Part shown: positions 10,380-22,403 of the stretch, piece by piece
How positions within the stretch are numbered: the first letter of the stretch is position 1
Layout: every line of letters starts with the position of its first letter
Origin: Spongilla lacustris
Taxonomy: Eukaryota > Porifera > Demospongiae > Spongillida > Spongillidae
DNA length: 64,000 nucleotides
NCBI GenBank assembly: GCA_949361645.1
Contig: OX442432.1
Span: forward strand, 3,750,598-3,814,597
Direction: 5' to 3'
The notes under the pieces: model-generated
What the model was told of the DNA's origin: nothing
Database searches by the model: none
The model's input: the letters and a program-made list of their open reading frames with translations, nothing else
Translations under genes and position numbers: made by a program

Positions 10380-12715
10380 AGATCGATTTAGCCTCCATGT
10401 CAGCAGGACCAAGCAAGAAGCCCAAAGGCAGTGCACATGAAAAGAAGCGGGCTGCAACTTTATACAAGCAACGAGAAAGAAAAAGGCACTCCAGAAAGGA
10501 ATAGGCTAAATCAAAATGGAAGGAGGCATGTGACAGCAGAAAGAGGATGATTAGTAAACTGGCTAATTTCTTAGAATCAAAGGATTGGAGCACTGTCTTG
10601 AACACTGCAGCTGGAGATTTCACACTCACCATTTTGTGATGAAGAGGACATCCCTGTTACAGTAGATGATCTCTCAAAGGCGCAAGTTATGGATTTGACT
10701 ATACGAGCATCATTGCTTCATCATCACTTGTATACAGAGCTGAACAGTTTGAGACGAAAGTCGGAAAACACGTATGTTGTGGCTGAAAGGTGCTCAATTC
10801 ATGCTTGTCCAAAGGTTCATGCTAGGACACTTTTGCATTGGAAGAGGGACTTTGAGTTGGGAGGTTTTACCTTCACACCCTCCAAAAAGGGTGCCATCAG
10901 AGACCATGGATACTCACTGATGAAGCTTTCAAGATGAAAGCTAGAACTTTTATTATGGAGCAAGCTGCCCCAAAAGGAATACCCAATATGAAAGTTACTG
11001 ACTTCCAGGTATTTGTGAACACCGTCCTCCTAAAAGATGTTGATGTTCAGTCACTGAATGGTATTCGTGCTCCAATTTCCAAAGAGACTGCCCAGAAGTT
11101 GCTATCCAAATTGGGTTGTACAAGCAAGTACATTTCTAGTGGTGTGTACTTTGACGGGCATGACCGAGAGGATGTACTTGAATATCGGGATTGCTGGCTT
11201 GCTCGAAGACAAGAGAGTGAAAAGTACATGCCTTTATATCTTCATATAAACATGCATGAAGCAAAGGATCTTCTTTGCACACTGGATCCTGAAAGTGGTG
11301 AAAAGGTGGAATGTAATGAGACGCTCATTTTTGAGGTAACACTTCCTAAGGAACTATGGGACAATCAAGAGGTGCCTGTACTGGAATTTCATGTAGATGA
11401 TGTGCGATTTGACTTTTCCAAGTTATGGATGGACAAGAATAAGTATCCATTAGGAGGATTGTGGAGCAAAAAGATTGATTGGACTCATCCAAAAGCATTT
11501 ACAAAAGTTATGCTGCTCAAAGTAAGGCTTGGTTCCTCAAAGATCAGCAGGTCATCAGGAAAAAGGGAGAGGGTAGAGGTGTGATGGCACGTGGCTTTAT
11601 CACAGAAGTATCAGGAATGATTCTGCTCTGTAATGAAGATCTGCAGCACATAAATAACATGAGGACAATAAAAGGTAAGTGGTGCAAATTTGTCCCTATG
11701 ACATAATCATTTTTCAGGAAAGGAGAAGCTCACTTATGTTGTGCCTTTGGATCCGCATGGATTCTCCTAGCTATTTATGAGGCTTTTCAACTACGGCACA
11801 GGAAATGGCAAGGTGGGATACTGGGATCACAAGCATATGATTAAGCAGGTGGATGAGTTCATTGATGTTTTTGAGCTGAAGTTTCCTGGCTGTACTGCAG
11901 ACATCTCATTTGATGATTGGAGTTCTGGCCATGCGGCTTACAGTGAAGATGCTTTGGTGCTGTCAAACTTCAATACAAGGTACAGAGGGAAACCAGGCTG
12001 TAATGCCTATAAGGTAAGAGAGAAGACTGTAATCCTAGAGGAGTTTGGACCCAAATCGCTTTTTAGGCAAGGTGAAGAGCAGTATCTTTTTTTTCAGAGA
12101 AGGTGATCTTCCTCCATTTTACTGCCAAAAGTCTAAATGCAAGCTGACTGACTATATTGGAAAGCCAAAGGGGTTAAAGCAAAATATTGTGGAAACGTGG
12201 ATTATGAAAAGATGGAATGACAAGGGATGGGAAAAGGACAATCAAAGGGCAGGTAATAGTTGATAAAAATCTCAGCATGGAAGAGGCTATCGAGAGTTCA
12301 AAGGAGCTGTAAATGATTCAGCTCTTGCACAATACATTAGAAGTAGAGGGCACAAGTGTGATTTTACTCCCAAATATCATTGTGAGTGTTCTGCTATTGA
12401 ATATTGCTGGGGACGGTCAAAGGTTTTCATGAAGATGTTTTGCATGGTTAAACTTATACCTTCATCTCTGCTTGAGGATCTATATACTATTCGAAAGTAT
12501 TTTTGAATGACACGTGACTATCAGAGACTCTACATGAGAAAAGTGATAGCATCTGAAGCTGTGAAGCAAGTTAAACAGTTCAAGTCACATCGAACAATTT
12601 TATTTTCTGAGTATCAGAATTTAGGGGAGAAGTTCAAACCATGACACAAGAACAAGGAAGCCAGGGAAAAATGGATGAAGGAGAAACTTGCTGAGGAAGA
12701 GATGTTACGTAGATA
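10380..12715 (+). pseudogene. DDE-superfamily transposase remnant with a 43-nt intron
   Basis: A run of plus-strand frames reads as one eroded protein: a basic lead (SKKPKGSAHEKKR, about 10420), the largest open piece at 10934-11584 (VFVNTVLL, SGVYFDGHDREDVLEYR), then RGVMARGFI (about 11580), GYWDHKHMIKQVDEF (about 11820), SFDDWSSGHAAYSEDAL (about 11910), PKGLKQNI (about 12160) and FTPKYHCECSAIEYCWGR (about 12360). The last two Asp- and Glu-bearing blocks fit the second and third acidic residues of a DDE domain. The arrangement matches a transposase family widespread in sponges, cnidarians and fungi; I cannot assign the superfamily. Removing 11675-11717 (GTAAGT to TTTTCAG) joins MRTIKG to KEKLTYVV in phase. 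Several stops and frame changes (near 11500, 11769, 12075 and 12265) mark it as dead. Confidence 0.65.
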
Positions 12716-13562
12716 GTGCATATGAGTTACAGGATTCTGATGACGACTACAGAGTCAGTGAGGATGATGGATGATGCAAACAATACTGCAGCTTAAAACA
12801 TTGTATGTATACAGTACTGTAGAGACATTCCTATGTTATTTGCGTAAAGATATGAATTCGCGCGATCGCACTCACGCATGCCTCGCGCGCGCCCTAATTA
12901 AATACAATGCTGCCTAATTAGTTTTCAATGTCTTATATCTTACTAACTAAACGCACAATCTTTTGGCGATCTATGACAGTTTCTTTCACATCTTTCCTCA
13001 CAATGAAACTTAATTTTTTTTACATGCTGCAAGTCTCTTCAATTAAGAAAACAAATAACCTTTAGGTCGAGGGGTTATCATCCACTATACGACACTGACC
13101 TCTTGTCATCCTGCTTCAAAATTCGTTGCACAAATAGAGCGGTCATGTATGTATGTACCTATAGTTTTCGTTGTGACATCAGCTTAATTGGAGATTTAAT
13201 ACAGCTTGTTCTGCGACATCTACTTTACGCGGGGTTTTACCGTGAAAATATGAAAATCAATAACCAACCACAACTCACAAACGGAACATGGTAAATTGTT
13301 TCCAATTGTGTTAGCACTTTCTTCGTGTATAAAAAAAATTGGAGCCAGCATTATCGTTCCGTAGTTACCGAGGTGGACATGTTTAGGATCACTCTTGAGT
13401 TGTCCCACCTGTATATAATAGTGCAGCTACCAATAAGTGCAAATTTACCGCAGTTGGGACATGTCTAAACCAGAAGAGCAGTACAACATTGAGGACTATC
13501 GCATCACTTCAGTGAATTGGATTATTCTACAAGCATGTTACTTACTGGAATGCTTATCCTGA
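12716..13562. other. No gene recognised
   Basis: Non-coding; includes a CG-rich patch at 12855-12893 (GAATTCGCGCGATCGC and CTCGCGCGCGCC). No repeat ends or coding signal seen. Confidence 0.4.
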
Positions 13563-14335
13563 ATGGGAATGGGGAAGTCAGTCCATACAAGACAAGGATC
13601 CATTCACTTGCCATTGGTGAAGATTCCTGTCAATCATTTTGTCATCGATGAGCTCCATATATTGTGTCGACTATTCAATGTTATGCTTGACAATATTATT
13701 GCACTGGCTGTTTTGATGGACAAACAAGCGAGAGATGGCAGCCAGCATCATATCAATGGCATTGTAGCCATCAGGGAGTGTGGTGTAACATTTGGAAGGA
13801 TCTGGAAAAGGATGGAAATATAAGTGTACCTCCCTCACTGGAAGCGGTAGAAAGGTTATCAAGGTTTATACACAGATACGGCACTAGTCCACTGCTATAT
13901 GTACTGTCATGTCTATGTATTTGTTTGCATGTTCACACAGATGCTTCCGTCAAAGCTACAAGCCTTGCTACCTCATGACACTACTAAAGCCACTGTCAAA
14001 TTGTGGACTATTCAATGTTAGGCTTGACAATATTATTGCACTGGCTGTTTTGATGGACAAACAAGCGAGAGATGGCAGCCAGCATCATATCAAAGCCATC
14101 AGGGAGTGTGGTGTAACATTTGGAAGGATCTGGAGAAGGATGGAAATATAAGTGTACCTCCCTCACTGGAAGCGGTAGAAAGGTTATCAAGGTATATACT
14201 CAGATATGGCACTAGTCCACTGCTATATGTACTGTCATGTCTATGTATTTGTTTGCACGTTCACACAGATGCTTCCATCAAAGCTACAAGCCTTGCTACC
14301 TCATGACACTACTAAAGCCACTGTCAAATTGTGGA
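13563..14335 (+). repeat. Direct tandem duplication of about 330 bp carrying an element-like ORF piece
   Basis: Unit 1 (about 13669-14005) and unit 2 (about 14006-14334) are nearly identical; unit 2 lacks 9 bases (the ATGGCATTG region). Both start after GACTATTCAATGTTA and end in CTGTCAAATTGTGGA. The frame before and through unit 1 reads VIDELHILCRLFNVMLDNII and, in a second frame, NIWKDLEKDGN with PPSLEAVERLSRF. Both look like pieces of a transposon-borne protein seen repeatedly in sponge and cnidarian genomes. No intact gene remains. Confidence 0.75.
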
Positions 14336-14705
14336 AGGTACATGTAGGAAGGTAATATGTCATGCTGCATTAATAATTCAATACACAGTACAATGGCCAG
14401 GACTTTCAACAGCCGTATTCAGTGATTTCATCTGAGGAGCCTGGACATCCAAGAGTCATACATGAAGGTCTGTGCTCCAGATTTGGAAATTTATTGATGT
14501 TTACAAGTTAGGCAAAGGGATGGATCAACAGTTCTCTAAGCATTCAGGCAGAATGTTACCAGAAGGCTGATGTGACACCACCATACATGCACTGTTTAGC
14601 TTACCATACACCAGACCAGATAAGAAGATACGGAAATTTAAGGATGTTCATTGGCCAAGGTATTTTGAAGATGTGCTGAAACCAATGTTTTTAAAAGATA
14701 AAATG
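14336..14705. other. No gene recognised
   Basis: Non-coding stretch between the duplication and MITE A. A short degenerate frame around 14580-14700 continues in the same sense as the preceding ORF pieces and may be part of the same dead element. Confidence 0.35.
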
Positions 14706-15146
14706 CAATGGACCTTTTACCGCTGACGTCACATATGAATTAGGGGGGTGAACTTTTAAAATGGTATGACTTCACCATAATGGCTCCTACATGCTTTTCC
14801 TTTTAAAAGTTTCATTAAGAAGTAAATTATCACACGTTTCATGTTTGCTGTATTTATGATGGAACTTTTGTAAGGGATTTCTATGCAACGAAACATGGCG
14901 GAGGTTGCTAATGAGACACGCGTAGTCGTGTTTTTTTAAATTTTTCGGGGGTTAACTTCCGGTAACTTGTGAGTGCTGTAATGTTTGCACCATAACTGGC
15001 GTAGGTACTTCATTTTGGAATATAGTTTGGCAGACATTTACCATTCATTCTGTACTTGCTGTGTTTCTTCGTGGCATTTCTATGAGGACTTATGTTTTGT
15101 CAAACATAGTGATTAATTTGTGACGTCAGCAGTAACAGGTCTATTG
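14706..15146. mobile_element. MITE family A, copy 2
   Basis: A 441-bp element collinear with 4853-5300. The terminal inverted repeats are about 28 bp: left CAATGGACCTTTTACCGC, right end in reverse CAATAGACCTGTTACTGC. Both repeats carry an intact TGACGTCA palindrome. Flanks on both sides read ATG|CAAT...ATTG|CAT, so the inverted symmetry may extend a few bases further out. Non-coding. Confidence 0.9.
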
Positions 15147-16469
15147 CATATAGGCGTTGAGAAGCATAATGATGATACTAAGTGTGCGTACTTCTCCAGC
15201 AACAAGTGGGAAACAGCAGCAGATATAATAAAAACTGAAGCCCGAATACAATTCTTACGAAAATTTGCTGCTGCAAAGAGGCCATACCAAAAGCATGATT
15301 TGCCTTACTGGGATGAAGGTGGGATAGAGATGGATAGGGCGTCACGGAAAAAGGGTGCAACATCAACAAGCACTGCACCATCAACACACCATCAACAAGC
15401 GTACTATAGTCGTTGTATGCAGGTTCCCCACATAATCTGTACGATGTTGTTAAGTGCTAATGGTATTCATATGTGTATGCTGATATATGTAACTGCTATT
15501 GGTCATCTGTCATGGATCACATAACAGTATCGACATGGACAACAAGAAGTAGCTACATAATCCACTCCACCTAATACACTTCAGATGATCATGATGATGA
15601 TGATAAGAGATACTGATTCTGAGGCTAATCCTCCCAAACAAGTCCAAGGATAGCATCAAGGTAATTAATTTGAGGTATACTCTTTCACAACAATTGACTA
15701 TGTAAAGTCCTTTGCTGCTTAATTACTAAATTACTTTATAAGATTTGTGTCTTTAATCAAGAGTGCCTGGATACTGGAGTTTTTCCAGTTCAGGAAGAGC
15801 ATTTGCCACATGTGCAACAAATAAGCTTACAGAAGAAATTAGCAGTGACTGTCCACAAACACAGAAATGGGGAAGTGTATATGGAGGCCTGTTTGAGTCC
15901 CTAAGCTGCCGTGTGAACAAGAATGGAGACCAGGTTCCACCCCGATTGTCACCATGCCATATGCAATGATTTGCATCAAGATATACAAGAAACTGTGCCA
16001 GGTCCAATTGTGCAAAGTTCATCCATTAATCTATCCACCCCATACGAAACTGTACCTGCACAAACAATACCATGCAGGTTCATTGTTGATCACAGCAAAT
16101 GTTTCAATCTTGTTGCTCAAAGGAGAGTAAGGGTAATTATCCATTTAAGAACCGGTGTCCCAATAAGAACCGGAAGAGGGGGTAGGGTCTTTGTGTACCA
16201 CGTAAGTTTTTAAAAGTGAAACAACCAAAACCATGCAGCCTTGTTAGCTTCCTTCTCTCTCTTGTTTAACTTCTATTACGTGTGTGTGCGTGGGGGGGGG
16301 GGGGGGGGGGGTGGTGGCTCTCTCTTGTTTAACTTCTAATACGAGCGGGGGGGAAGGTATTTGGGCGAAAACAACTGAAACCAGCCTTGTTGGCTTCGAC
16401 CACTCGTTTGTTTATCCTCCACTTGGAGCTAAACATCATGGCCATACGGTAAGCTTACTACTCCAATAT
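15147..16469. other. No gene recognised
   Basis: A frame at 15120-15524 (+) begins inside the MITE and has charged segments but no motif. 16292-16311 is a 20-base G run. CTCTCTTGTTTAACTTCTATTACG at 16254-16280 recurs with one change at 16319-16342 as a short direct repeat. Confidence 0.4.
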
Positions 16470-17620
16470 TGAGCCGGTGAGTTTCATGATCAGTGTACGC
16501 TTGTGTCACGAAAAGGGTGTTAATGTTGCCAATTGGTGTCATGAAGGAGCATTAGTACACTTTTATCGAGGCCCGTCGCTTTCAACAAGTCATTTCTGGC
16601 CCATGAGAAAGCCCAGCTGGATATGGCTAAGATTTTCTTATAGGAGGAAGCAGCTAGGGCGTTGATTGAGAAAGAACAAGAACAGCCCCAGTCGTCCAGG
16701 TGTGGGAGCCTGCTTTTAAGAATGCTAAGGGTGAAGGGAGGAAGCCCCTGGCCTAGCTTATTGGCCTAGCATCTAATGCTTTACTTGTTCAACCAGATCT
16801 ACTGGTAAGGAGAACAACCAAAAAAGAAGAAAAAGAAGGGAGTGCATGACGGTCAGGAGGGGACTAACTATTCTCAAGGTGATGCCCATGTTCGATTGAT
16901 CGAAGCTATCAAATGTGCTGAGGAATTGAAGACACTTAGGATGAATGACCAGTGAGTTTGCACCTCAGGAATGGGAAGGAGCTAGTATGGCCATCTCAGA
17001 ATTGCATTGCCATGAAGTACAAGGTGGCTAGGTCTGTGCTACTGGTGTGTTCTAGGGAAGGATATTGAGCATAAAATTGTGGAGTATGTTACCAACATGA
17101 TGACCATGGCTTTGGCCTAAAAATAAAGAATATAATGTGGCTGAATGCAGGGGTTCAAGGCCACATACAGAAGGCTGGCTGGCCGTTTCAGCAGTTATCC
17201 AGAGCTTGCCAAAAATTTAAAGGGCTGGAGGGGTAATAAATATTTTACCATACTTGAGAAGGATGCTTGCATTGACTGCAGATGACCTAATGATAGATGA
17301 GCAGCACATAGTTGTCACTCTTCTAGGGTCCCAGTGCTTTTTATATATTACCTGCCAGTTTCTTGAGTCAGTTCATTAAAGTCCCAAAAGTTAAATAAGC
17401 AAGAGTAGAGTCATGTACATGTCACTAGGAAGCAATTAGACTCGAAGCTCGGGATTATTTCAAAGGGAGTGACCTCCAGTATGCTTATTCCATTCCTAAA
17501 GGATGTCATGGAGAAGCAGCTAGGGCACCTGTGGCTTGCCAAGACTTACACTACCGCTACCAGTATGGAGACTGTGGAACTCCTATATTGATATCTCACT
17601 TAAGACCTGCATGATGTGTA
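16470..17620 (+). pseudogene. Degenerate coding-like sequence, probably old transposon
   Basis: Several short plus-strand frames interrupted by stops read as protein-like pieces (for example KPLA then LIGLASNALLVQPDLLV near 16740-16810, and TADDLMIDEQHIVVTLLGSQ near 17270). They share one orientation. No catalytic motif is left and I cannot assign a family. Confidence 0.3.
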
Positions 17621-18229
17621 ACCCCCTCCCACCAATATTTCTAACTTGCAATGTGTTACAACCCATCAATTGAAAATATGGCTGGAAGGTTTATAGTAGT
17701 TGTGTGCGTGTGCTTGCGTATGTATACATCTGCATGCATCTGCATCCACAGCTAAGTATCGATCATTGGTTGAGCTAATAATTATAAGCGAGAAAAAAAC
17801 AGTTCATGTTATGAATCAAGTCTAACCATAGGCCCTTAAATTAAATTGAAGTACGTTTGCCTTCTAGAGTCCATTGGTTCTTATTAGGTCACACACACCT
17901 GACCCCCCCTTATCCCTAAGGGGTCAAAAACGGACCAACAATACCAGATGGAGACAAATGAATAGTTTACGAGTGTTCTTCAATGAATTTGAAGATGGGT
18001 TTCAAAAGAAATCATATCAAAATTCGATGTGTGGAGAGGGCTGTGATTTCTGAAAGTAAATGTGGTTCTTAAATGGATTTTTACCATTACCACTTTTAAA
18101 GAGAGCACAAACGTATTCATCATGTTTAAAAATTAAGAAGTGATATGAAGAAGCGATATACAAAAACAGTATAACATCTTTGCTCCCAACTTCATGTTCA
18201 AAGGATAACACAAATCAAATGTCTAAATC

Positions 18230-18945
18230 AGGAAATAAAAAGAAAAAGGATGGCTTTGTCAGTGAAGAAAGCAAAAATTAAACAGTTGCAGAAACAATTC
18301 AGTGTGAAAGAACTCTCAAAGCAATTAAAGGAAAAAAGATGAACACTTGCAACACATGAAGCAAGCTTTTAATTGCTTGAAGACAACCAAGAACGCAGCC
18401 AAATTTGATTCTCTAAAACATCTTCTGATTCTGTTTCCTTTGAAGAATTTCAAAAAGCCAGAAAAATGCTTGAAGACAAAATAAAGATACTTCAAAATGA
18501 GAATCTACAGCTTCAGGAAATCATTATTAATAACACAAAACACTGATGATGATATAAATACATGTACATTTAGGATCCTACAGCACCAATATGCAAATGA
18601 TGGTGTATGATTCAATTATGAACCAAGTGCCTACCCAGAATGTAACAGGATTACTTATGAAATTTTTTGGAAAGGACAAGACAAAACACGATGAATGTAC
18701 CACATAGAATGTTGTAGTGTCATGTGTGGTATGATGAAGTTGCTCAAGACAAGGTTGTTTACAGTGGAAGTCTCTGTCATGTGTGGTATGATCATGACAA
18801 GGTTGTTTACAGTGGAAAATTTGAGAACTAAAAAGGAGCAAAACATATGTCGTGGCATATTGGAAGCAAAATGAAACGAATGATGATGCTGAAGACTTAG
18901 AACTGACCAAATACGAACTTGGAGCGGACATAGTGTGAGGGGACC
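18230..18945 (+). pseudogene. Remnant of an unassigned element protein
   Basis: Lysine-rich coiled-coil-like pieces (KKAKIKQLQKQFSVKELSKQ near 18255) are followed by CHVWYDEVAQDKVVYSG and a YWK/LTKYELGAD tail near 18850-18930. This order is seen in transposon-borne proteins of sponges and cnidarians. A segment at 18719-18769 is repeated at 18777-18818 with a 9-base deletion, so the CHVWYD..KVVYSG motif occurs twice. Stops interrupt all frames. Confidence 0.35.
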
Positions 18946-20365
18946 TTGTATTGTCGTGATGAATTCCTATGTAGTGTATGTATGCATGTATGCATTGTTA
19001 ATGTTCATAACTAACAGTCGTCTGTTAACACACTTTAGTTTTGCATGGCATACATGTTTTATTGACGCCTATTTCGTTTTCACATGTTGTATACTGTACT
19101 ATGGTATAGTGTTTCAAAATCCGGTCACACAAAAGTTGTTCATGTTCATCGAAATGTATGGCGCAAATTTATGTGAAATTCACCACTTTGAAAAGTAATA
19201 ACATTTCATCGCAGAGTGACGAATCAGATATTTTTCAAAACTGCTCTGAAAAGCTTTTAAAAATTATGCAAAAAGCGTTGCAATCCAATGAATTTGTAAA
19301 TTCTTGTAACAACGTTTTCACGGAGGTTTTAACAACCAACATTGTTAGCATACGAAGCCTGGAAGACCTCAAAGTGAATCTGGTGAAAACGTTCACCAAC
19401 ACCCTACTTAGCTACAATAGACTCCTCCTGGTACAACGGCAGTGACTTGGCCTGTGCAACAATTGGTTTGTGTATGTAAAGCTTAGTGGGGAAGACGTGG
19501 AGCAATGATGTTATCAGAATAGATGAAACACTAAATGACCTGAAGATTTTAAAAGCAGAGTTGAAACAAGCGGGATATAAGCGTTTCAGTGTCTGTTACT
19601 CGTGAAAGGTACAGAAGTTTGATGTGAAGGAATTTTGTGATGACAGAAACCCTGCTGTATGTGTGTCTTTTGAACCAGAACAGGATGAAGAGTATGACAA
19701 TTCGCCAGCTTCAGCATTATAATTAGTCTGGGGACCAGATTACTGGTATTCAGCCAGCCAGCGTATATCGAACTTGTTCTTTATGTCGATTGTGTTGTTT
19801 GATATTATGCTATGAAAACACTTGTGATGCTTTTTGAAGGACTACAATAAGTGCTCCGGTTGATTATAATTATAAGCTGTGGGGATCCCGCCCTCACAGC
19901 TAGGGAATGTAATGTGAATGTGGTACCATACCCCCTTAAGGATATGGACAGTGAGGTGACAAGCCAGCACAAGTTATGACTTCACATGAAAGAACCCCTG
20001 ACACCTTTCCAACCTCCTTCTAAGCTATAAGCTTCCCCATTGGGGCCTGGGGCAGAGCCTCAGAAGTCAAATTGTAACCCCCCCCCCCCCCCCCCCCCCC
20101 TCCAACACTATGCAAAAACTGCGCAAAAAATATAGAGATAAATCGACAAATTAGCTCCTATATGTTTCATGTGCTGCCAATTATGTTCCAAATGTACATG
20201 ATACAGTTTAAGGTACTTAAACCCAGTCAACTGACATTCCGCGTCCGATCGCCATTGGTGCATAGTGGTCACGTGAAATGTAGCGCACATGCGTAATATG
20301 CTATGTGCCAGAAGTGTCACCCGTTCGTGTAGTTAGTGGTGCTCGAAATTTTTGTGGTGCTCAAA
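18946..20365. other. No confident gene; one 95-aa frame
   Basis: A plus-strand frame at 19158-19445 is helix-rich and Asn/Leu-rich with no family match; a second coding-like piece follows at about 19500-19720 (DLKILKAELKQAGYKRFSVC). They may be one broken gene. 20078-20100 is a 23-base C run. Confidence 0.3.
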
Positions 20366-22403
20366 ATGTCAGAGCCTTTCAATGAAGAGCAGCGCCAGTG
20401 GCTCACCGAGTTCCTGGCTACGGCGATCAAGCAACCTACGGAATCTACTTCATCGCAGAGCCAAGGCCAGTCGGACGGTTAGTGTGCAAGGTAGTTACGG
20501 ATTACCAAGACCTCCTGCATCGGGTGTTAAAATTTAGCTATTGCTACCATATGCATCTACATGCCTTTTAGTACCTCTGCCGAGGCGATATCCGTTTGCC
20601 CTCACTGGCTATAAAACCTGCGTGGTATTATACTTAGTGATAATATGATATGGAGGGTTTTGTCACCTCGATCCACGTGGTCGCGACTAGTCGCTAGCAT
20701 CAACATTGTTTGGTATATCATTCGAGTTTGTTCGTCGGGCATGCAGGTCTATAGTGTATCAGGCTCATTAGGGTATCGACCCATTCATTGGCCAGGGTAT
20801 AGGTTAGTCTCGTGCCCAGACCCAATGCATCGCAGCTGCGGATGAATTACATTACCGCTACGCTTGCATAGGGTCTGGAGACATTCGCGTACAATGTTTG
20901 TGCACAGGGAGCAGGATTTGTAACGCAACCAATCAAATTTCGTGTTTATGATGAATATACTTAACGCGTGACTTTTATGTTTTGCTGGTAATAAGAATGA
21001 TGTCATTATCAATCAACTCGCGAAGCAAAGAAAGAAAGCTTTGTTAGCGTGGCTGAAGATTGGTGCTGTTGTTTGGAGCGCGTTCGTAGTTAGTACAACC
21101 GCATATGCTTGAGAGTCTAAGCCAAGTAGCCGTTTTGGGCCTTGTAGAAACACGGCGGTATAAACACCTTCTAACCTCCCGGGCCTTAAACGCTTCAATG
21201 GATAACGACTGGTAAGACAGAGCTCCGTTTACTTTTCCCTACTCTGTTTAGAGCACACCATAGGCACAGCAGCCACCAGTATTCATTCAAGTGTCACATG
21301 ACAGTGTGTTTATAACCTGACATTAACTTGTAAACATTGGGCCCTGCACGGCACAAACATTGTACGCGAATGTCTCCAGACCCTAATGTAATTCATCCGC
21401 AGCTGCGATGCATTGGGTCTGGGCACGAGACTAGGTATAGGCCCGCTCACCGGCCGGGGTATCGACCTGCTCATTGGCGGCCCGCTCGTTGGCCGGGGTA
21501 TCGACCCCCTCGTTGGTGACCGGCTCGTTGGCCGGGGTATCGACCCGCTATCGTTGGCCGGGGTATCGACCCGCTCATTGACCGCGGTATCGTCCAACTA
21601 TATCGTCGGTGTAAACAACCCATTTGTTAGTGTATTGTCATCCATGCGATTAGTGGGTCGTCATGCCACCTTACATGCATGCACTTGTGTAGACTGGGGT
21701 GGTATAGTAACGTTAACAGTTATATGGTTTGCGAGCATCAATGCATGATGGACCCCTCCGTTCCTATGCTGTAGGACCTCCCAAGGACCCGAAAACGCAG
21801 TCCAGTACTGTAGAGATACTTCTCTTCACCCCAACAACTGACGCCATCAAAGGCCTGGCAATGTCATCGTTGTTGCTCGCTGCTACCGACGCCAACCCGA
21901 CTGGGGAAGTACATGTACCAGTCAGTCCCATTGCGGGGATCCCGACACGTCTGGCTTGCCATATTTTGGATCTCGATTTTGTTGAAATGTGCGATCTTCT
22001 GCCGGACTCGTGGCAAGATGAGACGCAGCAATTGCTGGTACTCGACTCCCTGCAGTTGGCACCCCGTCGTCTCTCAAGAAAGGCACCAGTGCAGGACATC
22101 AGCCTCTGGATTGAGTGTTTCTCGAGAATGGTTGCCGTTCTCGTTACACGCTATCCCGACAAAGTCCCAGAGATGTTTTCGTACCAGGCGTCAATTGTCA
22201 AAGCGGCGCAGAACTTCGAGGGCACTTCGTGGGTGGCTTATGACAGGCAGTACCGCCGAGAGGCCCTTGCACACAGGGATCTCAATTGGTCTCGGATAGA
22301 CTCCAGGCTGTACAGCGAAGCTTTCACAGAACGTGCAAAGGCCATCCCTCGTTGCAAGCATTGCCTCAGTGACACCCACCTGATGGCCAATTGCTCCCTC
22401 TAG
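20366..22403 (+). CDS. Gag-like/ORF1 protein with CCHC zinc knuckle, two exons
   Basis: Exon 1 is 20366-20477 (MSEPFNEEQRQWL, acidic/Gln-rich). Exon 2 is 21775-22403. The intron (20478-21774) is GTTAGT...CTGTAG, and splicing joins split codon G|GA in phase, giving 246 residues with no interruption. The body contains IPTRLACHIL, VEMCDLLPDSW, ISLWIECFSRMVAVL, AYDRQYRREAL and a C-terminal CKHCLSDTHLMANC, an exact C-x2-C-x4-H-x4-C knuckle. This is the ORF1/gag-like protein of a retroelement common in sponges and cnidarians, perhaps DIRS-like; it would bind element RNA. After the TAG the same frame runs to 22563 and encodes a second Cys/His cluster (CCKYNAGRCTYNC, HVCQDC), so the stop may truncate a longer ancestor. 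No RT or recombinase follows. It may be a domesticated gag gene or a dead element. Confidence 0.55.
20805..21433. mobile_element. MITE with ~100-bp inverted repeats, 8-9 bp target duplication
   Basis: The left end (TAGTCTCGTGCCCAGACCC) and right end (GGGTCTGGGCACGAGACTA) are exact reverse complements, and the match continues inwards about 100 bp (20805-20910 against 21342-21433) apart from an extra segment of about 17 bases in the left arm. The flanks are GGTATAGG on both sides (left followed by T, right by C), an 8-9 bp duplication fitting a hAT or Mutator-type element. The centre is non-coding. It lies within the intron of the gag-like gene and inside a minisatellite. Confidence 0.9.
21434..21595 (+). 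repeat. Minisatellite (GGCCGGGGTATCGACCC units)
   Basis: About six diverged units of GTTGGCCGGGGTATCGACCC plus GCTC spacers, 22-44 bp apart. The part to the left of the MITE (20769-20804) belongs to the same array, which shows the MITE split it. Confidence 0.8.
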
